A DNA stretch of 64,000 nt from Alteromonas gilva (GTDB taxonomy: Bacteria; Pseudomonadota; Gammaproteobacteria; Enterobacterales; Alteromonadaceae). Of the stretch, positions 9,543 to 18,083 are shown piece after piece. The DNA lies in assembly GCF_028595265.1 (NCBI RefSeq), contig NZ_JAQQXP010000002.1, forward strand, positions 372,001 to 436,000, in the 5' to 3' direction. Numbering within the stretch: the stretch's first letter is position 1; each line of letters opens with the position of its first letter. A program made the position numbers and the translations under genes. Below the pieces are notes generated by a model. The model did no database searches. It saw only the letters and a list, made by a program, of their open reading frames with translations, and was not told the origin of the DNA.

Positions 9543-10753
9543 TACTCGTCTCCCTGCTTTTTCATTGCAGCAATACGACTGGACAGGCTGTACAGGCGAA
9601 TAAAGCCTTCGGCGTGTTTTTGATCGTAAACATCGTCGGCACCAAAGGTTGCAAAATCTTCTGAGTACAGGCTGTTTGGCGATTGGCGCTGGGTAACGGT
9701 CGCCTGACCCTTGTAAAGCTTAACCACGATTTCGCCGGTAACGTATTTGGCAAATGATGCTGCGCCAGCGATCAGGGAGTTACACAGCGGTGTAAACCAA
9801 CGGCCATCGTACATCACGTGCGAAAATTCCAGACCCAGCTGTTCACGGTATTTCAGCGAGGCTTTATCCAGCACCATGGTTTCGAGCGCTTTATACGCTT
9901 TTAACAATACGGTTCCACCGGGAGTTTCGTAACAGCCACGTGACTTCATACCAACCAGACGGTTTTCGACAATATCGATACGACCGACACCGTGGGCGGC
10001 AGCCAGTTTATTCAGTGCAACCAGTCCTTCATAAGGCGATACGCTCTGGCCGTTAACGTGCGTTAACGCGCCTTCGTTAAACTTAAGACTGACGCGCTCG
10101 GGTGTATCAGGCGCTTCTTCCGGATCCACGGTCATGGTCCAAACCTGCTTGCTTGGTTCACACCATGGATCTTCCAGCTCGCCGCCCTCGTGAGATATGT
10201 GCCAGGCGTTTGCGTCACGGCTGTAAATTTTCGTCGCCGAGGCAGTCGTCTTGATATTACGTTCAGCCAGGTACGCCAGCAGATCTTCCCGCGAGACCAT
10301 GTCCCATTCGCGCCAGGGGGCAATTACGGTTAAATCAGGGGCCAGTGCTGAGAAAGCTCCCTCAAAACGTACCTGATCGTTACCTTTACCGGTGCAACCG
10401 TGGCACAGCGCATCGGCGCCAACTTTACGGGCTATCTCTACTTGCGCTTTGGCGATGACCGGGCGCGCCATTGACGTACCTAACAGGTATTCACCTTCGT
10501 ACACAGCGCCGGTGGTAATGGTCGGGAATATATATTCTTTAACGAATTCTTCTTTAAGGTCAACGATATAGCATTCGCTGGCGCCGGTAGCGATGGCTTT
10601 TTCGTAGAGCCCTTCAAGCTCTTCATCGCCCTGTCCAACATCCGCCGCAAACGCGACGACTTCGCAATCGTAGTTTTCTTTGAGCCACGGAATAATGGCT
10701 GAAGTATCTAATCCGCCTGAGTAGGCAAGCACAACTTTGTTAATTTTGCTCAT
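9542..10753 (-). CDS. argG: Argininosuccinate synthase
   Basis: ATP-dependent joining of citrulline and aspartate. The 403-residue protein opens with VVLAYSGGLDTSAIIPWL, the PP-loop ATP-binding motif, and contains CHGCTGKGNDQVRFE and KSRGCYETPGG, hallmarks of the shorter type-1 family. It lies 13 bp after argF and overlaps argH by one base, inside the arginine operon. Confidence 0.97.
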   Translation of the reverse strand: MSKINKVVLAYSGGLDTSAIIPWLKENYDCEVVAFAADVGQGDEELEGLYEKAIATGASECYIVDLKEEFVKEYIFPTITTGAVYEGEYLLGTSMARPVIAKAQVEIARKVGADALCHGCTGKGNDQVRFEGAFSALAPDLTVIAPWREWDMVSREDLLAYLAERNIKTTASATKIYSRDANAWHISHEGGELEDPWCEPSKQVWTMTVDPEEAPDTPERVSLKFNEGALTHVNGQSVSPYEGLVALNKLAAAHGVGRIDIVENRLVGMKSRGCYETPGGTVLLKAYKALETMVLDKASLKYREQLGLEFSHVMYDGRWFTPLCNSLIAGAASFAKYVTGEIVVKLYKGQATVTQRQSPNSLYSEDFATFGADDVYDQKHAEGFIRLYSLSSRIAAMKKQGDE

Positions 10754-10766
10754 AATAGTGTCCCGA

Positions 10767-11678
10767 TTAGGCTCCTAATAAATGGGTAAGTATCGCGTTT
10801 TGCCCGTGCATGCGGTTTTCGGCCTGTTGCATCAACAGCGACGCATCGCTGTCCATCAGGCTACCGGTTATTTCCAAGTCGCGGTGGGCCGGCTGACAGT
10901 GCAACACATGTGTGGCGCCGGTCATGGTCATCAACGCTTCGTTAACCTGGTATGGCATAAACTTTTCTTTAATGGCTTCCAGTGGCGTGTCATCACCCAT
11001 GGATAACCAGGTGTCGGTATAAATAACATTGGCCCCTTTGGCCGCGCTTATGTCATTCGACTGAACAATTTTGACCCCGGTCTTCGCGGCAATGGCTTCG
11101 GCCTGGGCAACAATCTCCTGATCGGCTTCATGCCCTGGTGGCGTTACCACAATCTGATGACAGCCTAGCAGCGCACCAACAATGAGTAATGAATGGGTAA
11201 CATTATTGCCGTCGCCTACATAGGCCATTGTCAGGCCCTCGGTGCTGCCGAATTTTTCAAACATAGTGAGGTAATCAGCCAGTCCCTGGCAGGGATGATA
11301 TTTATCGCAAAGGGCATTGATTACCGGCACCTTAGCGGCTTCTGCAAAGGTTTCCAGGGTCGAATGTGAATACACCCGGGCAACAATGGCATCGGCCCAG
11401 CAGGCGAGGTTGGCCGCCACATCGACAGAGTCCTCGCGACCTGCCAGTTTGTTGGATTGACTGTCCAGATACACCATATGGCCGCCAAGACGGTTAATGC
11501 CGATATCAAAACTTACGCGGGTGCGCAGCGATGGCTTTTCAAACAACGCCACAATTGACTTACCAGCCAATGCCTGTGCGTAGGCCGCCGGCGTTTGTTT
11601 AATTTGTACGGCCAGTGATAGCAGCGCCTGCATTTGTTCTGGTGTCCAGGTGGCAAAGGTTAAGAGATCCTGCTTCAT
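10767..11678 (-). CDS. argF: Ornithine carbamoyltransferase
   Basis: Transfers carbamoyl phosphate to ornithine to give citrulline. In 303 residues the carbamoyl-phosphate signature appears as FEKPSLRTRVSFD (STRTR-type loop with K and L variants, usual in this subgroup). HPCQGLADYLT and HCQPAHRD, the ornithine-side cysteine loop, follow. It is separated from argB by one base. The STRTR variant and the 303-aa length resemble the ArgF of Vibrio/Shewanella-type arginine operons rather than E. coli ArgI. Confidence 0.95.
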   Translation of the reverse strand: MKQDLLTFATWTPEQMQALLSLAVQIKQTPAAYAQALAGKSIVALFEKPSLRTRVSFDIGINRLGGHMVYLDSQSNKLAGREDSVDVAANLACWADAIVARVYSHSTLETFAEAAKVPVINALCDKYHPCQGLADYLTMFEKFGSTEGLTMAYVGDGNNVTHSLLIVGALLGCHQIVVTPPGHEADQEIVAQAEAIAAKTGVKIVQSNDISAAKGANVIYTDTWLSMGDDTPLEAIKEKFMPYQVNEALMTMTGATHVLHCQPAHRDLEITGSLMDSDASLLMQQAENRMHGQNAILTHLLGA

Positions 11679-11679
11679 T

Positions 11680-12471
11680 TTATGCTCCAGAAGTCTGGGT
11701 TGCCGGAATCACGCGGGTTCCGGACTGATTATTCAATATTGCTGTCAGCGGCGCCGACCAGTTAGCGATGGTTACCGGTTGATTAAGTTGTTGTGCTGCC
11801 TGCATAGCGGCGCTGACTTTCACCAACATACCGTCTTTAATTACGCCAAGGCTGACTTCTTCTTGCAACCGGGCCTGATCTAATTCACTGATTAACGCTT
11901 TGTGCTGATCAAGTACCCCATCGACGTTGGATAACAACAGCAGCTTACCGCCGAGCAGTTCAGCGATAACCGTGGCAGCCTGATCGGCATTGACATTCAG
12001 TAACCGGCCTTCATCGGTACAGCCGATAGAACTGATAACGGGTAAAAATCCACCTTCGAATAAGCGCGCCAGCAATGCAGGTTTGCCGGTAGCAGGAATA
12101 CCTACAGCGCCATACTTTTCATCCAGTAACTGGCACTGGGTGATACCGCCATCCATCAGGGATAATCCTACCGGGTTGAGCCCGGCCGCGATGGCCATTG
12201 CGCACAAACTCTTATTGGCGCTGCCCGCTAAGGCACCACACACGTATGGCATTTGTTCATCGGGAGTCACACGCAAGCCATCGATTTTGGTGCTGGTGAG
12301 CTGCATTGCGCTGAGCATCGTTTCCACCAGCGGACCGCCGCCGTGTACTAAGACTACCGGCGTGCTTGCCTGCAAAGTTTTGATCTCAGCCAATAACTGG
12401 TTAGCAATATGCGGGCTGTCTAACAATGCGCCACCCACTTTAATAACCACCGGCGGTGTGATTTCAGCCAT
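11680..12471 (-). CDS. argB: Acetylglutamate kinase
   Basis: Phosphorylates N-acetylglutamate. The 263-residue amino-acid kinase fold starts PPVVIKVGGALLDSP, then VLVHGGGPLVETML (glycine-rich substrate loop) and LLLSNVDGVLD near the ATP site. The short length is the non-hexameric, arginine-insensitive E. coli-like type, so feedback control should rest on ArgA. Its start overlaps the end of argC by 8 bp, consistent with translational coupling. Confidence 0.96.
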   Translation of the reverse strand: MAEITPPVVIKVGGALLDSPHIANQLLAEIKTLQASTPVVLVHGGGPLVETMLSAMQLTSTKIDGLRVTPDEQMPYVCGALAGSANKSLCAMAIAAGLNPVGLSLMDGGITQCQLLDEKYGAVGIPATGKPALLARLFEGGFLPVISSIGCTDEGRLLNVNADQAATVIAELLGGKLLLLSNVDGVLDQHKALISELDQARLQEEVSLGVIKDGMLVKVSAAMQAAQQLNQPVTIANWSAPLTAILNNQSGTRVIPATQTSGA

Positions 12472-13483
12472 TAACTAATCCCTCTGTTGCGGCAAAACCC
12501 AAGGTTAAATTAGCGCACTGCATAGCCTGTGACGCTGCGCCTTTCATGACGTTATCGATGGCACTGGTTATGACTGCATAGCCAGACTGCTCATCGACTT
12601 TCCAGTGCAAATCGCAAAAGGGCGTATAAGCAACGTCATCGATTTTAGGGAAGCTGTCGCGTAAACGTACAATAGGCTGCTCACCATACACCGTGCGATA
12701 GAGATTATCCAGTTCGTCCTGACCGTTACCCGCATTGAGCTTAACCGTTATTGTGGCAAGAATCCCGCGCTTAAAATTGCCCAGATGGGGGGTAAATATC
12801 ACCGGCGTGCCAAGATGTGATTCGATCTCGGGGGTATGGCGGTGGCCGAGAACCCCGTAGGCCTGCAAACTTACTTCATAAAAACTGGTGGTCAGACTGG
12901 CTTTGCGACCCGCGCCACTCACTCCTGACACCGCGTTAATGACCGGCCGCACGGATGGATCCAACATGCCGGCGTCAAACAATGGCTTGAGAGCAAGCAA
13001 AGAGGCCGTGGGGTAGCAGCCCGGTACCGCCACAATATTGGTTTGCCTGATGGCTTCACTGTTGTATTCCGCTAACCCGTATACGGCTTTGTTGAGGCAT
13101 TCGGTGGCAGTATGGGCAAAGCCATAAAATTGCTCAAAAACCGCGGTATCTTTGAGTCTGAACGCACCAGACAAATCAAATACTTTAGCTGCGCCTGACG
13201 ACAGTTCAGCCATCCAGTCGTGGCTTGCTTCATGCGGTGTGGCAAGAAAGATAACGTCCATACTGTTGGCTAATTCGGCCAACCGGTGCGTCGCCAGTGG
13301 CTCTAATTTGAGGTGACCTAAATGAGCCAGATTGCCATGTACATCGGCCATGCTTTTGCCGGCATCCTGGCTGTTTTCGGACACCATTACATGCTGGAGG
13401 GTCATATGTGGGTGAGTGGTAACTAAGCTCACTAACTGCGCCCCGGCATAACCGCTGGCACCTATAATTGCTACATTAAACAT
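12464..13483 (-). CDS. argC: N-acetyl-gamma-glutamyl-phosphate reductase
   Basis: NADPH-dependent reduction of N-acetylglutamyl phosphate. The 339 residues begin with the Rossmann motif VAIIGASGYAGAQLV and include VAVPGCYPTASLLAL, which holds the catalytic cysteine. First gene of argCBFGHA. Its ATG is 32 bp downstream of the U-tract of a strong intrinsic terminator, leaving no room for a private promoter, so expression depends on readthrough of the leader from about 13797. argE, often divergent from argC in related operons, is not here; mgsA takes that place. Confidence 0.97.
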   Translation of the reverse strand: MFNVAIIGASGYAGAQLVSLVTTHPHMTLQHVMVSENSQDAGKSMADVHGNLAHLGHLKLEPLATHRLAELANSMDVIFLATPHEASHDWMAELSSGAAKVFDLSGAFRLKDTAVFEQFYGFAHTATECLNKAVYGLAEYNSEAIRQTNIVAVPGCYPTASLLALKPLFDAGMLDPSVRPVINAVSGVSGAGRKASLTTSFYEVSLQAYGVLGHRHTPEIESHLGTPVIFTPHLGNFKRGILATITVKLNAGNGQDELDNLYRTVYGEQPIVRLRDSFPKIDDVAYTPFCDLHWKVDEQSGYAVITSAIDNVMKGAASQAMQCANLTLGFAATEGLVNG

Positions 13484-13515
13484 AATCTGATCGTTGAATT
13501 GGTTGTTTTTAAATT

Positions 13516-13585
13516 AAAAAAACACTTTCTACCTTTGCGTCGGTGCTTGTCAGCAGGCCGGTTAAATCCGCAAAGGCAAAAAGTG
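13516..13585 (-). terminator. Intrinsic terminator/attenuator in the arginine operon leader
   Basis: Read on the minus strand, CACTTTTTGCCTTTGCG (13585-13569) pairs over 17 bp (two G-U pairs) with CGCAAAGGTAGAAAGTG (13539-13523). Seven U residues follow (13522-13516). The loop is about 29 nt and contains a small TGCT/AGCA stem. It lies inside the transcribed leader between the ARG-box promoter and argC, so it must be read through for the operon to be expressed. Confidence 0.85.
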
Positions 13586-13602
13586 CGCTACAGCGAGTGC
13601 AA

Positions 13603-13725
13603 TTACTTCTTAAGCGATAATACTATCCATCGTCGCCATTCACACTGCATATTGTAGCCAGCCAGGGGAGAGCTAAACTGGGCAAGTGCAACCAATCTGT
13701 AGAGACGGTTGTGTGTAATATTCAT
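13603..13725 (-). CDS. Putative 40-codon leader ORF upstream of argC
   Basis: Small ORF starting MNITHNRLYR and ending WIVLSLKK, with AGGAATAGGAC just before its ATG. It has four arginine codons, all but one of rare type: CGT at 7, AGA at 10 and a tandem CGA-CGA at 31-32. The stop codon is 17 nt before the 5' arm of the leader terminator. These placements resemble a leader peptide of an attenuation system, but arginine content (4/40) is not extreme and I could not find a convincing antiterminator. It could be a chance ORF. Confidence 0.4.
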   Translation of the reverse strand: MNITHNRLYRLVALAQFSSPLAGYNMQCEWRRWIVLSLKK

Positions 13726-13804
13726 GTCCTATTCCTGTCATTTTCTTCCATCAGGGTATACCTCATTTGGCCGTATACAGCTAATGGAATGGTAATTAGG
13801 GGCA

Positions 13805-13854
13805 ATAATACAATATAAGAATAATTATGCAATAAAAATGTATAATTATTTACA
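13805..13854 (-). promoter_or_regulatory. Arginine operon promoter with two tandem ARG (ArgR) boxes
   Basis: Two 14-bp ARG-box cores lie 21 bp apart: AGAATAATTATGCA (13818-13831) and TGTATAATTATTTA (13839-13852). Each matches 12 of 14 positions of the enterobacterial consensus TGAATWWWWATTCA, and the 21-bp period is the usual one for paired boxes bound by an ArgR hexamer. On the minus strand a sigma70 promoter, TTGCAT (13832-13827), 16-bp spacer, TATTAT (13810-13805), has its -35 and spacer inside box 1, so bound ArgR would exclude polymerase. Predicted start is near 13797, about 315 nt before argC. Confidence 0.82.
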
Positions 13855-13978
13855 TTGTTCTGGTTTAGTCGAAACCTATGCAGTGCGATAGTCAATTGAG
13901 CAAGGGGATTCGCTTGCCGTACGTGGCACTATTTGCCATAGTGCAGAAAAAATCGAATCTATAACAACAGGAATTGCC

Positions 13979-14395
13979 ATGACCGTGAGAACCGTTGCCC
14001 TTGTTGCCCATGATCATAAAAAGCCCGAATTACTTGCCTGGGTTAAACAACACAGAGCGCTGCTTGAGCCGTTTAAATTAGTGGCCACCGGCACAACCGG
14101 TAAATTAATCAGTGACGAAACCGGCCTTGAGGTTTTGCGTTTTAAAAGCGGGCCATTGGGCGGCGATCAGCAAATTGGCGCATTGATTGCGGAAAACCAG
14201 CTCGACGCCTTGTTCTTCTTTTGGGACCCGTTGAACCCTGCGCCCCATGACCCTGATGTTAAAGCATTACTGCGCCTGTGTTCGGTGTGGAACGTGCCGG
14301 TAGCCTGTACGCCGGCCACTGCGGATCTGGTGGTAACATCGCCTTTATTCAGTGACACTGAGCACCGCCGGGCAATGCCTGATTACGGAAAATAA
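13979..14395 (+). CDS. mgsA: Methylglyoxal synthase
   Basis: Converts dihydroxyacetone phosphate to methylglyoxal and phosphate, an overflow bypass of lower glycolysis. The 138 residues include HDHKKPELLAWV, GTTGKLI (phosphate site) and SGPLGGDQQIG. D63, H90 and D93 (in PHDPDVKALLR) correspond to the E. coli catalytic D71, H98 and D101. AGGAA precedes the start. It is divergent from the arginine operon; the ARG boxes lie 125 bp upstream, so an effect of ArgR on mgsA is possible but unproven. Confidence 0.96.
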   Translation: MTVRTVALVAHDHKKPELLAWVKQHRALLEPFKLVATGTTGKLISDETGLEVLRFKSGPLGGDQQIGALIAENQLDALFFFWDPLNPAPHDPDVKALLRLCSVWNVPVACTPATADLVVTSPLFSDTEHRRAMPDYGK

Positions 14396-14464
14396 CTGAA
14401 GCTAAAACAGCCACTGCCCACTACCTGGCGTGGGCAGCCACCATAGTTACCATTCTTATTAGCG

Positions 14465-15442
14465 ATGAATAATCAGCCGTATTACCTTAGCAGCGAAGAA
14501 CATCTGGCCACGACCTTTCGTGAGCAAATTGAGCCCTTCTGGCAGCAGCATGTAACGCAGGGCAACTTTGCGGGCGTCGCGGGTATACGGGTGAATTATG
14601 CGTATTGTATACCAAAGAACGCCGGTTATTCTGTGCTGATAAGTTCAGGACGCATTGAATCGCTGCTCAAATATAAAGAGGTGATTTACGAGTTCTATCG
14701 CAATAATGTTGCCGTGTTTATTGTTGATCACCGGGGGCAGGGATTGTCGGGCAGAATGAGCGGTAATCCCCACCATGGTTATGTCGACCACTTTGACGAG
14801 TATGTTGATGATTTATGTTGGTTTATCGATAACGTGGTGACACCGCGCCAGCGCGGTGCTCTGCATTTGCTGTGTCACTCGATGGGCGCAGCGATTGGCG
14901 CTTTGACGATACTGGCAAAGCCTGATTGCTTTGCCCGGGCTGTGTTTTGCGCGCCCATGTTTGGTATCCGTCCGGCGTTACCAGGCTGGCTGGCGGCGAT
15001 CCTAATAGGACTAAGCCGCTTGTATAATTCCCTGCCCGGTACCAAAGGCTATTTTTTTGGTCAACGGGATTACCATGCCGATGCGTTTGGCTGCAATCGG
15101 CTGACGTCCAGCGAAACCCGCTACCAACTGTTCAGAACGCTGTATAGCCAACAACCCGAGATTCAGTTAGGCGGGGTTACGCCCCAGTGGCTGGCAGCCG
15201 CCAGCAATGCCATGTGGGATATCGAACATCACGCCGCAAAAATACACCTGCCGGCGCTGGTATTTAGTGCCCAAAACGACACCGTGGTGGACAATCAGCG
15301 TCAGGCCAGGGTTGCAGCGCATATGCCCGGCGCTGAATTCGTCAGTGTGGCCGGCGCCCGACATGAAATTCTTATTGAATGCGATGCCATCCGTCAGCCG
15401 GTAATACAGCGTATTTTATCGTTTTTTAGTGCAGGCCAATAG
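14465..15442 (+). CDS. pldB: Lysophospholipase L2-like alpha/beta hydrolase
   Basis: Probable inner-membrane-associated hydrolase of lysophospholipids or monoacylglycerols. The 325-residue protein has DHRGQGLSGRM (oxyanion-side loop), the nucleophile LLCHSMGAAIG, the acid around SAQNDTVVDNQRQ and the histidine in AGARHEILIE. The order and length fit PldB. It follows mgsA by 69 bp and precedes trmL by 94 bp, all rightward. Confidence 0.85.
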   Translation: MNNQPYYLSSEEHLATTFREQIEPFWQQHVTQGNFAGVAGIRVNYAYCIPKNAGYSVLISSGRIESLLKYKEVIYEFYRNNVAVFIVDHRGQGLSGRMSGNPHHGYVDHFDEYVDDLCWFIDNVVTPRQRGALHLLCHSMGAAIGALTILAKPDCFARAVFCAPMFGIRPALPGWLAAILIGLSRLYNSLPGTKGYFFGQRDYHADAFGCNRLTSSETRYQLFRTLYSQQPEIQLGGVTPQWLAAASNAMWDIEHHAAKIHLPALVFSAQNDTVVDNQRQARVAAHMPGAEFVSVAGARHEILIECDAIRQPVIQRILSFFSAGQ

Positions 15443-15536
15443 CTTGCTGATTGTGCATTAACACGCACTTTCAGGCTTTGACGAAACAATCTAATGACAG
15501 CATAATGCCCCTCCTTGCCTGCGATGAGTTGCTCAC

Positions 15537-16001
15537 ATGTTAGATATCGTTTTATACCAGCCAGAAATTCCACCGAACACCGGCAATATCATTCGTTTGT
15601 GCGCCAATACCGGCTACGCGTTGCATTTAATTGAGCCGCTGGGCTTTGAATGGGATGACAAGCGTGTTCGCCGTGCCGGGCTGGACTATCATGAATTTGC
15701 GGAGGTAAAACGCTATCCCGACTTTGCCGCCTATGTCAGTGAGCGCAAACCGGCCAGGGTATTTGCCTGTACCACCAAAGGCAAAATGTTTCACTCCGAT
15801 GCCCAATATAAAAAAGGCGATGCCCTTTTATTTGGCCCTGAAACCCGCGGCTTACCGGATGACATTATTGAATCACTGCCGCCTGAACAGCGCGTGCGGA
15901 TCCCGATGCTGCCGGGCAGTCGCAGTATGAATTTGTCTAACGCGGTATCGGTATTTGTGTATGAGTCGTGGCGACAATTTGGCTACGATGGGGCACGCTA
16001 G
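15537..16001 (+). CDS. trmL: tRNA (cytidine(34)-2'-O)-methyltransferase TrmL
   Basis: SPOUT-class methyltransferase that 2'-O-methylates the wobble base of tRNA-Leu isoacceptors. In 154 residues it shows YQPEIPPNTGNIIRLCANTG at the N-terminus, LLFGPETRGLP (knot loop) and IPMLPGSRSMNLSNAVSV, the SAM-binding trefoil knot. The start ATG at 15537 leads directly into the conserved first strand. Confidence 0.96.
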   Translation: MLDIVLYQPEIPPNTGNIIRLCANTGYALHLIEPLGFEWDDKRVRRAGLDYHEFAEVKRYPDFAAYVSERKPARVFACTTKGKMFHSDAQYKKGDALLFGPETRGLPDDIIESLPPEQRVRIPMLPGSRSMNLSNAVSVFVYESWRQFGYDGAR

Positions 16002-16245
16002 GTTAACCTGACGACTAATACCGGCCAGTTCGCTATTCAGGCATATTCAGCGCGCGCCAATATCTGCTACTTTGCGGTTAGCCAGCAGGCAATGGGTGTT
16101 GATAACCCCACGTGTTTGCGCTGCTAATTCTCGCTCTGCATGGCTGATAGTGTTTATTGATAATTCCAATCTATTAATTGAATTATAAGTTTTACATTAA
16201 ATAGTTAATAGTAATCAAAGTAAATTCAATAACAGGAAATACGTT

Positions 16246-16467
16246 GTGAAAAAAACCATGACTTTTGCGATTATGCATTTTTCGGTCGCCTTCGCCGTGG
16301 CGTATTTACTTACTGGCAGCTTATTAATTGGCGGGTTGATGGCTCTGGTGGAGCCTGCCATCAATACCGTGGCGTTCTACTTTCATGAAAAGGTGTGGTT
16401 ACGCATAGAGCGCTCCGCACACGCTAAGGCTGCTGGCAACCCACTGATCCACATTTCTCACTTGTAG
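16246..16467 (+). CDS. Small DUF2061-family membrane protein
   Basis: A 73-residue protein with GTG start preceded by AGGAA (ataacaggaaatacgtt). Two hydrophobic segments, about residues 6-24 and 27-45, flank LLTGSLLIGGLMALVEPAINT. A FHEKVWLRIE segment follows; this is the recognisable DUF2061 pattern of small inner-membrane proteins. Function unknown. It stands alone between trmL and the convergent gpsA. Confidence 0.75.
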   Translation: MKKTMTFAIMHFSVAFAVAYLLTGSLLIGGLMALVEPAINTVAFYFHEKVWLRIERSAHAKAAGNPLIHISHL

Positions 16468-16529
16468 CCTGAAACCGCGCGGTTATGGTTGTAGTGGTAG
16501 CTGAGTGCCACCAACAGCAATGCTGCAGA

Positions 16530-17531
16530 CTACTCGCTTTTGAGATCGCGGCCAAGTAGCGTCAGTGCTGCCTCTTTTGGCGATTTACCTTCGTAAAGGA
16601 CGGCAAAGATCTGCTCGCAAATTGGCATTTCAACGCCGACTTTACGGGCTAAAATCATGACTTCTTCGGTATTTCGATAGCCTTCAACAACCTGGCCAAT
16701 TTCGACCATGGCATCATCAACTGACGTGCCTTTGCCCAGGGCTAAGCCAAAGCGACGATTGCGCGACTGATTATCGGTGCAGGTTAATACCAGATCGCCT
16801 AAGCCGGCCATGCCCATAAAGGTTTCCGGCTGGGCGCCCATTTTTACTCCCAGGCGGGTCAATTCTGCTAACCCGCGGGTTATTAATGCCGTACGTGCGT
16901 TGGCGCCAAAACCCAGACCGTCGGCCAGGCCTGCTCCAATGGCGATCACGTTTTTCACCGCGCCACCAAGTTGCACGCCGGTGAAATCAGGGTTTTTGTA
17001 TACTCTGAATGACCGCGCGCAGTGCAGCTTGGCTGCCATATCATCGATAAATCCATCATCGGTAGAGGATAATGAAATAGCAGTAGGTAATCCTGCCGCC
17101 ATCTCTTTGGCAAATGTTGGGCCGGACAATACGGCTAACGGGATCTCATCGCCCAGCACTTCCTGTGCAACGTCTTTTAACAGGCGCCCGCTACCCGGCT
17201 CCAGGCCTTTTGTGGCCCAGATAATGCGCTGCTGCGCGGTGAGCAGTGGTGCCAGCTGTTGCAACATATCTTTAAATGCGTGGCTTGGCACAACGACCAA
17301 AATATCCCGGCTGTGCTGTACAGCTTTATGGAGATCCGGCTCTATTTCAAGGGCCGCAGGAAAGGGCGCATCAGGCAGATATCGCTGGTTTTGGCGGCTT
17401 GACGCCATACTGGCTAATTGCTCAGTATCGCGGCCCCACAACACGGTTGGCGTGTTGTTACGGGCTAAACATATTGCCAGAGCAGTGCCATAGGACCCTG
17501 CTCCCAATACCGTGACTGATGCGTTATTCAT
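16530..17531 (-). CDS. gpsA: Glycerol-3-phosphate dehydrogenase [NAD(P)+]
   Basis: Makes sn-glycerol-3-phosphate from DHAP for phospholipid synthesis. The 333-residue enzyme has the dinucleotide fold VTVLGAGSYGTALAI and the substrate-site lysine in VQLGGAVKNVIAIGAG. GLGDLVLTCT is the conserved C-terminal loop. Last gene of the leftward operon yibN-grxC-secB-gpsA, 8 bp after secB; the same order occurs in E. coli. Confidence 0.97.
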   Translation of the reverse strand: MNNASVTVLGAGSYGTALAICLARNNTPTVLWGRDTEQLASMASSRQNQRYLPDAPFPAALEIEPDLHKAVQHSRDILVVVPSHAFKDMLQQLAPLLTAQQRIIWATKGLEPGSGRLLKDVAQEVLGDEIPLAVLSGPTFAKEMAAGLPTAISLSSTDDGFIDDMAAKLHCARSFRVYKNPDFTGVQLGGAVKNVIAIGAGLADGLGFGANARTALITRGLAELTRLGVKMGAQPETFMGMAGLGDLVLTCTDNQSRNRRFGLALGKGTSVDDAMVEIGQVVEGYRNTEEVMILARKVGVEMPICEQIFAVLYEGKSPKEAALTLLGRDLKSE

Positions 17532-17539
17532 GAAAGTAC

Positions 17540-18049
17540 TTACGCGTCGAGCTGTTGCGATGATTGTTGCGCTTCTTGTGCACGTTTTTGCATGTACGCG
17601 GCGAAAATAGCGTCAAAGTTAACTGGCGCCAGGTTAAGCGGTGGGAAGGTACCACGGTTAACCAGGTTAGAGATTGTTTCGCGCGCATACGGGAACAACG
17701 TGTTCGGGCAGAAAGAGCCAAGCATATGGGCTTTATTTTGCTCTGGCATATCGCCAATCATAAAAATACCCGCTTGTTGAACTTCACACAGGAAAGCGGT
17801 TTCTTCACCCATTGAGGCGGTGACCGTTACCGACAATATTACCTCAAACAAATTGCCATCGAGCTTGTTGGTTGCGGTATCGATGTCCAGCTTGATTTCT
17901 GGTTTCCATTCTTTTGTGAAAATAGTCGGCGCGTTAGGTGACTCAAAAGAGATGTCTTTAGTGTAGATACGCTGAATGTTAAATTGCGGGGTCTGGGCTT
18001 GTTCGCCAGCGGCTGCATTTTCTTGGTTAGTTTGATTTTCGTCAGACAT
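17540..18049 (-). CDS. secB: Protein-export chaperone SecB
   Basis: Cytoplasmic homotetrameric chaperone that keeps preproteins unfolded and hands them to SecA. The 169 residues carry FNIQRIYTKDISFESPNAP at the N-terminal strand and LGSFCPNTLFPYARE plus FPPLNLAPVNFDAIFAAY. The C-terminal tail is Gln/Ala rich. It lies between grxC and gpsA, as in Enterobacterales. Confidence 0.97.
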   Translation of the reverse strand: MSDENQTNQENAAAGEQAQTPQFNIQRIYTKDISFESPNAPTIFTKEWKPEIKLDIDTATNKLDGNLFEVILSVTVTASMGEETAFLCEVQQAGIFMIGDMPEQNKAHMLGSFCPNTLFPYARETISNLVNRGTFPPLNLAPVNFDAIFAAYMQKRAQEAQQSSQQLDA

Positions 18050-18083
18050 GATTTTACCTAATTATAATATTGTAATTTTGAAA

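Noticed and set aside
11990..12478. 162-codon antisense frame inside argB
   Set aside because: Fully within argB, with no independent signals.
13926..13944. TGGCAC...GCCA before mgsA as a sigma54 promoter
   Set aside because: The -24 to -12 spacing is two bases short; it is better seen as a small GCACTAT/ATAGTGC hairpin.
16777..17493. 238-codon antisense open frame inside gpsA
   Set aside because: Shadow of gpsA codon bias; composition rich in Pro/Ser/Arg without domain features.
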